Source: Stenotrophomonas cyclobalanopsidis (lineage in GTDB: Bacteria > Pseudomonadota > Gammaproteobacteria > Xanthomonadales > Xanthomonadaceae). From it: a DNA stretch of 48,094 bases. A program made the translations under genes and the position numbers. Below, piece after piece: positions 22,628-31,596 of the stretch. Numbering within the stretch: the stretch's first letter is position 1; each line of letters begins with the position of its first letter. The notes below the pieces were generated by a model. It was not told the origin of the DNA and did not search any database. It worked only from the letters and a program-made list of their open reading frames with translations. The stretch lies in contig NZ_VYKI01000026.1 of the NCBI RefSeq assembly GCF_008710035.1, forward strand, positions 1-48,094, in the 5' to 3' direction.

Positions 22628-24082
22628 TCAGTGCCCGCCGCGCGCGCCGCCCACCTGCTCGATCAGGGTCTGGCTGGCGGCATTGAGGCCCACCACTGTC
22701 ACCTGCGCACCCTGCGCGGCCAGCTTTTCCTGGGCGCGCTCCAGCGCCGCCACTGCGGTCAGGTCCCACAGATGGGCATCACGCAGGTCGATCTGCACCT
22801 TCGGCGCCACGTGCTGGTAATCAAACGCCGCCCCGAGCTGGCCAGCCGAGGCGAAGAACACCTGGCCGCGCACGCGGTAGACCTGGGTATCGGCGGTGTC
22901 GTTGCGCTGCACATCCAGCATGCGGCCGACCTTGCGCGCGAAGAACAGGGCCGACAGCAGCACGCCGCTGAGCACGCCCTTGGCCAGGTCGTGGGTGGCC
23001 ACGGTAACCACGACGGTCAGCAGCATCACGGCGGACGAGCTTCGCGGATGGGTGCGGAGGTCACGCAGCGAGCGCCAGCTGAAGGTGCCGATGCTGACCA
23101 TGATCATCACCGCCACCAGCGCGGCCATCGGGATCTGCCGCACCAGGTCGCTGCCGTACACCACCAGCACCAGCAGCAGCGCGCCAGCCACCAGGCAGGA
23201 CAGTCGGCCGCGGCCACCGGAGGTCACGTTGATGACCGACTGGCCGATCATCGCGCAGCCGGCCATGCCGCCAAGGAAGCCGGTGACCGTGTTGGCCACG
23301 CCCTGGCCGACGCACTCGCGGTTGCGCTCGCTGGGCGTCTCGGTGATGTCCTCGACGATCTGCAGGGTCATCATCGATTCGAGCAGGCCGACCACGGCCA
23401 GCGTGGCCGACACCGGCAGCAGGATGCGCAGCGTTTCCCAGGTGAGGGGCACGTCGGGGATGAGGAAGTGCGGCAGGCTTTCGGGCGGCTGGCCCATGTC
23501 GCCGACGCTGCGCACGTCCACGCCGAAGCCGATGACCACGGCGGTGAGCACGACGATGGCGACCAGCGGCGACGGCACCGCGCGGGTGATGCGCGGCAGC
23601 AGGTAGATGATGGCCAGCGCGGCGGCACACAGCACGTAGACGGTGGGGCCGCGGCCGATCAGTTCCGGCATCTGCGCCAGGAAGATGAGGATGGCCAGCG
23701 CGTTGACGAAGCCGGTGATGACCGAGCGCGAGACGAAGCGCATCAGCGAGCCGAGCTTGAACACGCCGGCCAGCACCTGCAGCAGGCCGGCCAGGATGCT
23801 GGCGGCGAACAGGTACTGCAGGCCGTGGTCCTTGACCAGGTCGACCATCACCAGCGCCATCGCGCCGGTGGCGGCGGAGATCATGCCCGGGCGGCCGCCG
23901 GCGATGGCGGTGACCACGGCGATCGAGAACGCGGCGTACAGGCCGACCTTGGGGTCGACGCCGGCGATCAGCGAGAAAGCGATGGCCTCGGGAATCAGGG
24001 CCAGGGCGACGACCATGCCGGACAGCAGATCACCACGGATGTTGCCGAGCCATTGCTGGCGCAGGGGGTGGGACGTTTGCAT
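22628..24082 (-). CDS. SulP family inorganic anion transporter
   Basis: A 484-residue inner-membrane transporter with about 10-12 hydrophobic helices. The N-terminal part contains [33 protein letters not shown], the SulP transmembrane signature. A C-terminal cytoplasmic STAS domain follows from about residue 380 ([36 protein letters not shown]). The substrate could be sulfate, bicarbonate or another anion; no gene nearby decides this. ATG 24080-24082 is preferred because a longer frame adds a basic leader without motif. Confidence 0.88.
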   Translation of the reverse strand: MQTSHPLRQQWLGNIRGDLLSGMVVALALIPEAIAFSLIAGVDPKVGLYAAFSIAVVTAIAGGRPGMISAATGAMALVMVDLVKDHGLQYLFAASILAGLLQVLAGVFKLGSLMRFVSRSVITGFVNALAILIFLAQMPELIGRGPTVYVLCAAALAIIYLLPRITRAVPSPLVAIVVLTAVVIGFGVDVRSVGDMGQPPESLPHFLIPDVPLTWETLRILLPVSATLAVVGLLESMMTLQIVEDITETPSERNRECVGQGVANTVTGFLGGMAGCAMIGQSVINVTSGGRGRLSCLVAGALLLVLVVYGSDLVRQIPMAALVAVMIMVSIGTFSWRSLRDLRTHPRSSSAVMLLTVVVTVATHDLAKGVLSGVLLSALFFARKVGRMLDVQRNDTADTQVYRVRGQVFFASAGQLGAAFDYQHVAPKVQIDLRDAHLWDLTAVAALERAQEKLAAQGAQVTVVGLNAASQTLIEQVGGARGGH

Positions 24083-24150
24083 GGGAAAACTCCGCGCGCA
24101 CGGGCATGGGGCCACGTGGCGCTGTCAATCGGGAGCGGTCAATCAAGGAC

Positions 24151-24275
24151 AGTCGACTGACAGTCGACTCTACCGGCGGGAGCCGGTACGTGGGAGGCGC
24201 GCAGTCTACGGGAAGCCGCGCGGCGGCGGTAGCGCGGGCGGGGCAGTACAGCAGCGGAGCATGGCTCCGCTCTAC
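24151..24275. repeat. Two GTAG-type palindromes
   Basis: agtcgact-gac-agtcgact-ctac (24151-24174) and agcggagc-atg-gctccgct-ctac (24253-24275) lie between the divergent SulP and CDF genes. The second ends 9 bp before the CDF start, an unusual 5' position for such an element. Confidence 0.75.
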
Positions 24276-24284
24276 AATTGAACA

Positions 24285-25241
24285 ATGGCCGCCGACGATC
24301 CCCGCTTCTTCGACCCCGCCACCGAACAGGGCGTGCTGCGCCTGTCCATCGCCTTCTCGCTGGCGGTTGCGCTGGCCGGGGTGGTGTTCGGCCTGCTGGC
24401 CAACTCCTCGCTGATCATCTTCGACGGCATCTACGGCCTGATCGATGTGGTGATGACCTGGCTGTCGCTGCTGGTGGCGCGCCTGATCGCGCTGTCCACG
24501 CAGACCGATGCGCTGCAGTCGCGGCTCAACCAGCGTTTCACCATGGGCTTCTGGCACCTGGAGCCGATCGTGCTGGGGGTAAGCGGCCTGCTGATGATCG
24601 GCGCGGCGCTGTACGCGCTGGTCAACGCGGTGGATGCGCTGATGTCCGGCGGGCGCCATATCGCGCTGGGGCCGGCGATTGTGTTCGGCGTGGTGTCACT
24701 GCTGGCAGAAAGTGCGTTCGGCGCCTTCGTGTGGCGCGCCAACCGTCGCATCGGTTCGGACTTCATCGCGCTGGATGCGAAGAACTGGGTGATCGCCGCG
24801 AGCATGTCGGCCTGCTACGTGGCCGCGTTCGTGGGCGGGGTGCTGGTGCAGGGCACATCGTTGGCCTGGGTCGGGCCCTACATCGATCCGGCCATCCTGG
24901 CGGTGGTCTGCCTGTTCGTGATGGTGGCGCCGCTGGGCACGGTGCGGCGGGCGCTGGCCGGCATCCTTCTGGTGACCCCGCCGGATCTGCAGGCGCACGT
25001 GGACGCCGTGGCGCGGGACATCGTGGCCCGCCATGGCTTCGTCGAACACCGCAGCTACGTGGCCCAGGTCGGCCGTGGCGAGCAGATCGAGCTGTTCTTC
25101 GTGGTGCGCGAGGACGACCCGCCGCGGCCCCTGGTGGAGTGGGACCAGCTGCGCGATGAGATAGGCGATGCACTGGGCGAAGCGTCCCCGGACCGCTGGC
25201 TGACCATCATGTTCACCACCGACCGCGAGTGGACCATCTAG
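24285..25241 (+). CDS. Cation diffusion facilitator family transporter
   Basis: A 318-residue membrane protein with about six transmembrane segments. [26 protein letters not shown] carries the first metal-site helix, and [24 protein letters not shown] the second. A C-terminal cytoplasmic domain (about residue 225 on) has the ferredoxin-like pattern of CDF proteins. CDF proteins export divalent metals such as Zn, Fe, Mn or Co in exchange for protons; which metal is unknown. No clear ribosome site is seen before ATG 24285; a SMAG palindrome ends just upstream. Confidence 0.85.
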   Translation: MAADDPRFFDPATEQGVLRLSIAFSLAVALAGVVFGLLANSSLIIFDGIYGLIDVVMTWLSLLVARLIALSTQTDALQSRLNQRFTMGFWHLEPIVLGVSGLLMIGAALYALVNAVDALMSGGRHIALGPAIVFGVVSLLAESAFGAFVWRANRRIGSDFIALDAKNWVIAASMSACYVAAFVGGVLVQGTSLAWVGPYIDPAILAVVCLFVMVAPLGTVRRALAGILLVTPPDLQAHVDAVARDIVARHGFVEHRSYVAQVGRGEQIELFFVVREDDPPRPLVEWDQLRDEIGDALGEASPDRWLTIMFTTDREWTI

Positions 25242-25245
25242 GCCT

Positions 25246-25295
25246 GCAGGACGATGTGTCAAATATTCAAGACGAACTATCACCCATCGTCCTGC
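25246..25295. repeat. 11-bp perfect inverted repeat around an AT-rich core
   Basis: gcaggacgatg (25246-25256) and catcgtcctgc (25285-25295) are exact complements separated by 28 nt containing tcaaatattcaagacgaac. It starts 5 nt after the CDF stop and ends 55 nt before ohr. It could be the CDF terminator or an ohr control structure. Confidence 0.6.
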
Positions 25296-25350
25296 GGGAC
25301 CGGGCAAAGTAGACCCATCGAAACACCCACCCACTGACCAGGAGCATCCC

Positions 25351-25776
25351 ATGTCCATCGAAAAGGTTCTGTACACCGCCCAGGCCACCTCCACCGGCGG
25401 CCGTGAAGGCCGTTCGGTCTCCTCCGACAACGTGCTGGACATCCAGCTGTCGACCCCGCGCGAGCTGGGCGGCGCCGGCGGCCCGGGCACCAACCCGGAA
25501 CAGCTGTTCGCTGCCGGCTACTCGGCCTGCTTCCTCGGCGCGCTGAAGTTCGTGGCCGGCCAGGCCAAGGTCGCGCTGCCGGCCGAGACCACCGTCACCG
25601 GCAAGGTCGGCATCGGCCAGATCCCCACCGGGTTCGGCATCGAAGCCGAGCTGACCATCAACGCCCCGGGCGTGCCGCGCGAGCAGCTCGAAGAGCTGGT
25701 GCAGAAGGCGCACATCGTCTGCCCGTACTCCAACGCGACCCGCGGCAACATCGACGTGACGCTGATCGTTGCCTGA
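25351..25776 (+). CDS. ohr: Organic hydroperoxide resistance protein
   Basis: A 141-residue OsmC/Ohr peroxidase that reduces organic hydroperoxides with a reactive Cys. Cys60 (GYSAC) is the peroxidatic residue, Cys124 ([13 protein letters not shown]) the resolving one, and an Arg lies in TPRELGG. This is the Ohr rather than OsmC subtype. ATG 25351 follows AGGAGCATCCC. In xanthomonads ohr is commonly paired with its repressor OhrR, but no ohrR gene is adjacent here and I could not identify an OhrR box. Confidence 0.94.
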   Translation: MSIEKVLYTAQATSTGGREGRSVSSDNVLDIQLSTPRELGGAGGPGTNPEQLFAAGYSACFLGALKFVAGQAKVALPAETTVTGKVGIGQIPTGFGIEAELTINAPGVPREQLEELVQKAHIVCPYSNATRGNIDVTLIVA

Positions 25777-25783
25777 TGCAAAA

Positions 25784-25820
25784 ATGGGCGGATGCCGGTC
25801 GAAACCGGGCATCCGCCCAT
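25784..25820. terminator. Strong hairpin after ohr
   Basis: A 13-bp perfect stem (25784-25796 with 25808-25820), extended by a ggt/acc pairing in the loop, starts 7 nt after the ohr stop. The T-run lies on the minus-strand side (complement of 25779-25784), so it could also stop transcripts of the convergent mmsB operon. Confidence 0.8.
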
Positions 25821-25866
25821 CCCACCTCGGGTGGGCCCCGGCACAGGGCCGGGGACGCATTTGCTT

Positions 25867-25927
25867 GTGTAGAGCCGAGCCCATGCTCGGCTGATCCATG
25901 CAGCCGAGCATGGGCTCGGCTCTACAC
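25867..25927. repeat. Inverted pair of GTAG-type palindromes
   Basis: Two SMAG units face each other and form a perfect 27-bp inverted repeat (25867-25893 with 25901-25927) around the 7-nt loop atccatg. Each half is itself a palindrome with core gccgagcccatgctcggc. It lies between ohr and the end of the valine operon. Confidence 0.88.
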
Positions 25928-25936
25928 GTTCAAGCC

Positions 25937-26827
25937 TTATTTCCCGCTCGTGATGAGCTGCACGACGCTGGAGAAATCCAGCTTGCCGCGGCCGGCCTGG
26001 TGGTTCATCGAGTACAGGTTGCGGGCCACTTCGCCCAGCGGGATCGAGGCGCCGACGTTCATCGCCGCTTCCACCGCCAGGCCCATGTCCTTCAGCATCA
26101 GGTCGCTGCCGAAACCGCCACTGTAGCCGCGCGAGGCCGGCGCGTTTTCCAGCACGCCCGGCCACGGGTTGCACACTTCGGTGGCCCAGCTGCGGCCGGT
26201 GCTGACCGCCATCATCTGCGACAGCACCTTCGGGTCCAGACCGTGCGCCACGCCCAGGGCGATGGCTTCGCCGGTGACGGCCATGATCACGCCCAGCGCC
26301 ATGTTGTTGCACAGCTTGGCCACTTGGCCGGCGCCGCTGGCACCGACGTGGAAGATGTTCCTGCCCATCGCCTGCAGCACCGGGCGTGCGCGTTCCAGTG
26401 CGTCCTCTTCGCCACCGACGATGAAGGTGAGCGTGCCGGCCTGCGCGCCGGCGGTACCGCCGGACACCGGTGCGTCGAGCATCTGCAGGCCTCGCGCGGC
26501 AGCGGCTTCAGAGACCTTGCGGGCGCTGGCCGGGGCGATCGTGCTGCAGTCGATGACCAGCGCACCGGCCGGGATGTCGGCGAGGATGCCGTCATCGCCG
26601 AGGTACACGCCTTCGACGTGGCGGCTGGCCGGCAGCATCGAGATCACCACTTCGGCGTCGGCCAGGGTGTCGCGCGCCGATGGTGCGGCGCTGGCACCGG
26701 CGTCGACGGCGGCCTGGACCGCGGCCGGCACCAGGTCGAACACACGCACGGAGTGGCCGTTCTTGACGAGGTTGGCGGCCATCGGGCCACCCATGTTGCC
26801 CAACCCGATGAATGCAATGCGGCTCAT
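25937..26827 (-). CDS. mmsB: 3-hydroxyisobutyrate dehydrogenase
   Basis: Oxidises 3-hydroxyisobutyrate to methylmalonate semialdehyde with NAD in valine breakdown. [25 protein letters not shown] is the Rossmann dinucleotide site plus substrate-family signature. [22 protein letters not shown] is the second conserved block, and [12 protein letters not shown] contains the catalytic Lys. At 296 residues it is typical. It is the last gene of the five-gene valine operon; its ATG overlaps the previous stop by 4 nt. Confidence 0.95.
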   Translation of the reverse strand: MSRIAFIGLGNMGGPMAANLVKNGHSVRVFDLVPAAVQAAVDAGASAAPSARDTLADAEVVISMLPASRHVEGVYLGDDGILADIPAGALVIDCSTIAPASARKVSEAAAARGLQMLDAPVSGGTAGAQAGTLTFIVGGEEDALERARPVLQAMGRNIFHVGASGAGQVAKLCNNMALGVIMAVTGEAIALGVAHGLDPKVLSQMMAVSTGRSWATEVCNPWPGVLENAPASRGYSGGFGSDLMLKDMGLAVEAAMNVGASIPLGEVARNLYSMNHQAGRGKLDFSSVVQLITSGK

Positions 26828-27999
26828 GCAAGGCTCCTTTCAGCAAGCGGAGTGCCCAGGTCGGCCAGCGGGTGCGCGGCCTCGGCCCAGGGGGAAACAA
26901 AGAAGGTGTCCGCCCACGCGGCGGTGGCCTCGGCCAGGGTGGCCGGGTTCCACTGCGGGTTGCGGTCCTTGTCGACCAGCAGCGCGCGGATGCCTTCGGC
27001 GAAGTCGCCCCGGGCGGCGCAGTGCAGCGCAGTGACGTACTCCAGGCGATAGACGCTGGCCAGGTCCTGGCCGGCGCTGCGGCGCTGCAGTTCGAAGGCC
27101 AACCGCGCCGAACCGGGTGCGCCGGCAGCAAGGGTCTTCTGTGCGGCCTGCAGCCAGGCATCGTCGGTCTGCAGGTCGCGGATGCGTGCGATGATCGCGG
27201 GCAGATCATCCCCTGCGCACAGCGCGTCGACCTGTGCGGCGTTGGCCAGCAGCGGGCCGGTGGCTGCATCGCTGGCATGCGACTGCAGCAGATGATCCAG
27301 GCGTTCATGGTTGTGCGCGGCATCGCCCGACCAGGCCACCTGCAGCAGCGCATCGAACACCGCGCTGCGGCGTTCTTCAGCAACGTGCACGTCGGCCAGG
27401 CCGGCGTAGATGGCATCGCCCGGGTTCAGCAGCGCACCGGTCAGGGCCAGGAACAGGCCGCCCTTGCCCGGCACGCGCGGCAGCAGCCAGCTGCCACCCA
27501 CATCGGGGAACAGGCCCACCGTGATTTCCGGGAAGGCCAGCTTGGAGCGCTCGCTGACCACGCGGTGGCTGGCGCCGGACATCAGGCCGATGCCGCCGCC
27601 CATCACGATGCCGTGGCCCCAGCACAGGATCGGCTTGGCGTAGGTATGGATGAGGTAATCGACGCGGTATTCGACGTCGAAGAATTCGGCGGCGTAGTCG
27701 TTCTCGCGGATGTCGCTGTGGCCGGCGTCGCGGAAGGCGACCATGGCCTTGTACAGGCTGTGCAGGTCGCCACCGGCGCAGAACGCCTTTTCGCCGGCGC
27801 CCTGCAGTACCACCATCGCGATGCCGTCATCGCCGGCCCAGGCATTCAGCTGCTTCAGCAGCAGGTGCGCCATCGGCAGCGAGAAGCCATTGAGCGTGCG
27901 CGGTGCATTGAGCGTGGCGAAGCCGATGCGCGTGCCGTTGCCGGCCGCTCGCTCTTCGAACAGCACCGGTGCGTCGTCGGCAACGGTGTCGGTGGTCAT
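26824..27999 (-). CDS. 3-hydroxyisobutyryl-CoA hydrolase
   Basis: A 391-residue crotonase-fold hydrolase that releases 3-hydroxyisobutyrate from its CoA ester, the step before MmsB. KAFCAGGDLHSLY forms the oxyanion region, and CWGHGIVMGGGIGLMSGASHRVV, PEITVGLFPDVGGSWLL and the long C-terminal extension distinguish it from the short enoyl-CoA hydratases. ATG 27997-27999 overlaps the stop of the enoyl-CoA hydratase gene; longer frames would run into that gene. The position in the operon supports this substrate over general enoyl-CoA. Confidence 0.92.
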   Translation of the reverse strand: MTTDTVADDAPVLFEERAAGNGTRIGFATLNAPRTLNGFSLPMAHLLLKQLNAWAGDDGIAMVVLQGAGEKAFCAGGDLHSLYKAMVAFRDAGHSDIRENDYAAEFFDVEYRVDYLIHTYAKPILCWGHGIVMGGGIGLMSGASHRVVSERSKLAFPEITVGLFPDVGGSWLLPRVPGKGGLFLALTGALLNPGDAIYAGLADVHVAEERRSAVFDALLQVAWSGDAAHNHERLDHLLQSHASDAATGPLLANAAQVDALCAGDDLPAIIARIRDLQTDDAWLQAAQKTLAAGAPGSARLAFELQRRSAGQDLASVYRLEYVTALHCAARGDFAEGIRALLVDKDRNPQWNPATLAEATAAWADTFFVSPWAEAAHPLADLGTPLAERSLA

Positions 28000-28793
28000 G
28001 CGTTCTTCCACTGCGCGGCGCGCTTTTCCAGGAAGGCGCTCACGCCCTCGACCTGGTCGGCGGTGTCGAACAGATCGACGAAGGCTTCGCGCTCGGCCAC
28101 CAACGCCGAGGCGTGGGTGCCGGTGCGGGTGGACTGCACCAGGGTCTTGCAGGCGGCGATGCTGGTCGGGCTCTGCTTGCTGGCCTTCTTCGCCCATTCC
28201 AGCGCCAGCGCCTTGGCTTCGCCCTTGCCGACCTTCTCTTCGGCAAGACCGATGCGCACGGCGGTTTCGGCATTGATGCGCTCGCCCAGCAGGATCATGC
28301 GCTTGGCCCAGCCCTCGCCGACCAGGCGCGGCAGGTTCTGGGTGCCACCGGCGCACGGCAGCAGGCCGACGGTGGCCTCCGGCAGCGCCACCTGGGCATG
28401 GTCTTCGATGATGCGCAGGTCGCAGGCCAGCGCGCATTCCAGGCCACCGCCCATGGCGTAGCCGTTGATGGCGGCGATGGACACGCCACGGAAGGCGGAC
28501 AGCGCTTCGAAGGCTTCGCCGAAACGGCGCGCGGCTTCGCGTGCGGCGGCCTTGTCGCCCGAGGCGAATTGGTTGAGGTCGGCACCGGCGGAGAAGAACT
28601 TCTCGCCGTCACCGGTGATCACCAGCGCGTAGATCCCGCGGTCTGCATTGAGCGCGCCCACCAGGTCGCGCAGCGCGGACAGGCTGTGCACGGTCCAGGT
28701 GTGCGCCGGCGGGTTGTGCAGGGTGACCACGGCGGTATGGCCATCGGCCTCGACCTTCAGGCCCACGTGCTCCTGGGTACGCCAATCCTTCAT
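27996..28793 (-). CDS. Enoyl-CoA hydratase (valine pathway)
   Basis: A 265-residue crotonase that hydrates methacrylyl-CoA to 3-hydroxyisobutyryl-CoA in this pathway. FFSAGADLNQFASGD and AINGYAMGGGLECALACDLRI give the oxyanion hole; PEATVGLLPCAGGTQNLPRLVG carries the catalytic Glu region. It overlaps by 4 nt with the acyl-CoA dehydrogenase gene upstream and with the hydrolase gene downstream, so translation is coupled. Substrate assignment comes from operon context. Confidence 0.9.
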   Translation of the reverse strand: MKDWRTQEHVGLKVEADGHTAVVTLHNPPAHTWTVHSLSALRDLVGALNADRGIYALVITGDGEKFFSAGADLNQFASGDKAAAREAARRFGEAFEALSAFRGVSIAAINGYAMGGGLECALACDLRIIEDHAQVALPEATVGLLPCAGGTQNLPRLVGEGWAKRMILLGERINAETAVRIGLAEEKVGKGEAKALALEWAKKASKQSPTSIAACKTLVQSTRTGTHASALVAEREAFVDLFDTADQVEGVSAFLEKRAAQWKNA

Positions 28794-29956
28794 CGCAGTT
28801 CCTCTTCGGTGTTGAGCAGGTGGCGGGCAACGATCACCCGCATGATCTCGTTGGTGCCTTCCAGGATCTGGTGCACGCGGCTGTCGCGCAGCAGGCGCTC
28901 GATCGGGTATTCACGGATGTAGCCGTAGCCACCGTGGATCTGCAGGGCTTCGTTGCAGATCTTGAAGCCGGCATCGGTGGCGAAGCGCTTGGCCATCGCG
29001 CACCACACGTTGGCATCGCTGGCACCGGCGTCAAGCTTGCGCGCAGCCGAGTGCACCATCTGCCGGGCGGCCACCAGTTCGATGGCCATGTCGGCCAGCT
29101 TGAACTGCAGCGCCTGGAAATCAGCCAGCGCCTTGCCGAACTGGCGGCGCTCGCCCATGTAGCGGCGTGCGGCATCCAGCGCGCCCTGTGCGGCACCCAG
29201 CGAGCACGCGGCGATGTTGATGCGGCCGCCGTCCAGCCCCTTCATCGCCAGCTTGAAGCCGCCGCCTTCCTCTCCCAGAAGGTGGCTGACCGGCACGCGG
29301 ACGTTTTCGAAGGTGATGCCACGGGTGGGCTGGCTGTTCCAGCCCATCTTCTCTTCCTTGCGGCCATAGCTGATGCCCGGCAGGTCGGCGGGCACCGCGA
29401 TGGCACTGACACCGCCCGCACCGGCACCGCCGGTGCGGGCCATCACCACCAGCAGCTCGGTGGCACCGGCGCCGGAGATGAAGGCCTTGGAGCCGTTCAG
29501 TACATAGAAGTCGCCGTCGCGCACGGCGGTGGTCTTCAGCGAGGCCGCATCGGAACCAGCGCCCGGCTCGGTCAGGCAGTACGAGGCCAGCTTGCTGCCC
29601 GAGGACAGATCGGTGCCCCACGCATCGCGCAGCTCAGCCTGGCCCCACTTGGAGACCATCCACGACGCCATGTTGTGGATGCTGACGTACGCCGCAGTCG
29701 ACGGATCGACGTTGGCGAGCTCCTCGATGACGACGGCGGCGTCCAGGCGGCTGAGGCCGCTGCCGCCGACTTCCGGGTCCATGTACAGACCACAGAAGCC
29801 CAGTTCACCGGCCTTGGCGATCGCCTCGCGCGGAAAGGTGCCCTCCGCATCCCATCGCGCGGCGTGCGGCGCCAGTTCGGCCTGTGCGAAGTCACGCGCG
29901 GCTTCACGATACGCCTGCTGCGCTTCTTCCTGGTCCGTCGTCATCGAGTGGCTCAT
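28790..29956 (-). CDS. Acyl-CoA dehydrogenase (probable isobutyryl-CoA dehydrogenase)
   Basis: A 388-residue FAD enzyme. YCLTEPGAGSDAASLKTTAVRDGDFYVLNGSKAFISGAG is the acyl-CoA dehydrogenase signature 1, and QIHGGYGYIREYPIERLLRDSRVHQILEGTNEIMR is signature 2 with the catalytic Glu. It is predicted to oxidise isobutyryl-CoA to methacrylyl-CoA. The MSHSMTTDQEE start lies 14 nt after the mmsA stop. Short-branched specificity is inferred from the valine operon, not from the sequence alone. Confidence 0.9.
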   Translation of the reverse strand: MSHSMTTDQEEAQQAYREAARDFAQAELAPHAARWDAEGTFPREAIAKAGELGFCGLYMDPEVGGSGLSRLDAAVVIEELANVDPSTAAYVSIHNMASWMVSKWGQAELRDAWGTDLSSGSKLASYCLTEPGAGSDAASLKTTAVRDGDFYVLNGSKAFISGAGATELLVVMARTGGAGAGGVSAIAVPADLPGISYGRKEEKMGWNSQPTRGITFENVRVPVSHLLGEEGGGFKLAMKGLDGGRINIAACSLGAAQGALDAARRYMGERRQFGKALADFQALQFKLADMAIELVAARQMVHSAARKLDAGASDANVWCAMAKRFATDAGFKICNEALQIHGGYGYIREYPIERLLRDSRVHQILEGTNEIMRVIVARHLLNTEEELR

Positions 29957-29970
29957 GGCTGCTCCTGCCC

Positions 29971-31476
29971 TTACTTCAGGCTGATGGTGGTGTTGACGCC
30001 GTGGCTCAGCGTCTCGTCATCGAACCAGCGTGCGGTGACGGTCTTGGTCTGGGTGTAGAACAGCACGACCTGCTTGCCGTACGGGCCCAGGTCGCCCAGC
30101 TTGGAGGCGCGCGAACCGGTGAACGAGAACAGCGGCACCGGCACCGGGATCGGCACGTTGATGCCGACCTGGCCGACGTCGATGTCTTCCTGGAAGCGAC
30201 GGGCAGCCGCGCCGGACTGGGTGAACAGCGCGGTGCCGTTGCCGTTCGGGTTGCTGTTGACCATGGCGATGGCCTCGTCCAGCGTTGCCGCTTCGAGGAT
30301 GACCAGCACCGGCCCGAAGATTTCTTCCTGGTAGATGCGCATGTCGGTGGTGACACCGGCAAAGATGGTCGGGCCGACGAAGTTGCCCTTCTCGAAACCA
30401 TCGACCTGCGGGTTGCGGCCGTCGAGCACCAGCGTGGCGCCCTGCTCCGCGCCCGAGGCGATCAGGCCTTCAACGCGCTCGCGGGCGCTGCAGGAAATGA
30501 CCGGGCCGACGTCGGTGCCGGACACGGTGCCGCCGCTGACCTTGAGGGTCCTGGCCTTGGCCACCAGGTCCTGCACCCAGTTGCGCGCTTCACCGACCAG
30601 CACCAGAGTGGAAGCGGCCATGCAGCGCTGGCCGGCCGCACCGAAGGCGGCGCCGACCATCGCGTTGAGGGTCTGTTCCTTGTTGGCGTCCGGCAGCACC
30701 ACGGCGTGGTTCTTGGCGCCCATCATGCACTGCACGCGCTTGCCGGCCAGCGAGGCGCGGTTGTAGACGTGGGTGCCGACGCGGGTGGAGCCGACAAACG
30801 ACACGGCCTTGATATCCGGGTGGTCGCAGATCGCGTTGACCACCTCCTCGCCACCGTGGACGACGTTCAGCACGCCCTTCGGGATGCCGGCTTCCAGCGC
30901 CAGTTCAACCAGGCGCATGGTCACCATCGGGTCCTGCTCGGACGGCTTGAGGATGAAGGTGTTGCCGGTGGCGATCGCCATCGGGAACATCCACAGCGGG
31001 ATCATCGCCGGGAAGTTGAACGGGGTGATGCCGGCGCACACGCCCAGCGGCTGCATGATGCTGTAGGTGTCTACGCCGTTGGCCACGTTGTTGGCCAGCT
31101 CGCCCAGCTGCAGGTTGCCGATGGCAGCGGCGTGCTCGACCACTTCCAGGCCGCGGAACACATCGCCTTCCGCGTCCGGCAGGGTCTTGCCCTGTTCGGC
31201 GGTGAGGATGTGGGCCAGCTCGCTCATGTTCTCGCGGATCAGCTGCTGGTACTTCAGGAAGATGCGCGCGCGGGTGCCGATCGGGGTCTTGCGCCAGGTC
31301 TTGAAGGCTTCCTTGGCGGCGGCGACGGCGGCATCCACTTCACCGGTGGTGGCGAACGGCACCTGGGCCAGCACGTCCTGGGTGGCCGGATTGATCACGT
31401 CCTGCCAGTGGGAGGTGGCCGATTCAATGAACTGGCCATCGATCAGCATGCGGATACGGGGCGCTGCAACAGTCAT
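29971..31476 (-). CDS. mmsA: CoA-acylating methylmalonate-semialdehyde dehydrogenase
   Basis: A 501-residue aldehyde dehydrogenase that converts methylmalonate semialdehyde to propionyl-CoA with NAD and CoA. The catalytic Cys285 lies in AAGQRCMA and Asn154 in [25 protein letters not shown] is typical of the MmsA subgroup. ATG 31474-31476 gives [16 protein letters not shown], the expected family start. It is first in the operon mmsA-acd-ech-hydrolase-mmsB and is divergent from the ScfR-type regulator. Confidence 0.95.
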   Translation of the reverse strand: MTVAAPRIRMLIDGQFIESATSHWQDVINPATQDVLAQVPFATTGEVDAAVAAAKEAFKTWRKTPIGTRARIFLKYQQLIRENMSELAHILTAEQGKTLPDAEGDVFRGLEVVEHAAAIGNLQLGELANNVANGVDTYSIMQPLGVCAGITPFNFPAMIPLWMFPMAIATGNTFILKPSEQDPMVTMRLVELALEAGIPKGVLNVVHGGEEVVNAICDHPDIKAVSFVGSTRVGTHVYNRASLAGKRVQCMMGAKNHAVVLPDANKEQTLNAMVGAAFGAAGQRCMAASTLVLVGEARNWVQDLVAKARTLKVSGGTVSGTDVGPVISCSARERVEGLIASGAEQGATLVLDGRNPQVDGFEKGNFVGPTIFAGVTTDMRIYQEEIFGPVLVILEAATLDEAIAMVNSNPNGNGTALFTQSGAAARRFQEDIDVGQVGINVPIPVPVPLFSFTGSRASKLGDLGPYGKQVVLFYTQTKTVTARWFDDETLSHGVNTTISLK

Positions 31477-31513
31477 GACGACAATCCCACGGGCTCGAAA
31501 GATGCTTGGCATT

Positions 31514-31596
31514 ATTCACAGCACCCACCTCGATTTCCGGCCTGAATCCGCTTAATCTGGCCAACACGCCAGACGATTCATGTTAATTCTGTGAAT
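31514..31596. promoter_or_regulatory. Inverted pair of ATTCACAG sites between mmsA and its regulator
   Basis: ATTCACAG at 31514-31521 and its exact complement CTGTGAAT at 31589-31596 face each other 67 nt apart. The first is 38 nt upstream of mmsA; the second overlaps the GTG start codon of the regulator gene. The layout suggests one regulator controlling both directions and repressing itself. Binding is inferred only. Confidence 0.5.

Noticed and set aside
22367..24160. Long plus-strand frame over the SulP gene
   Set aside because: It is antisense to a clear transporter with all domains; the product is His/Gln/Asp-rich, typical of shadow frames in GC-rich DNA. The same reasoning applies to other long antisense frames such as 20274-21665, 29884-31545 and 44600-45712.
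25296..25350. OhrR operator at the ohr promoter
   Set aside because: tcaaatattcaa nearby is only half symmetric and does not match the palindrome known from xanthomonads.
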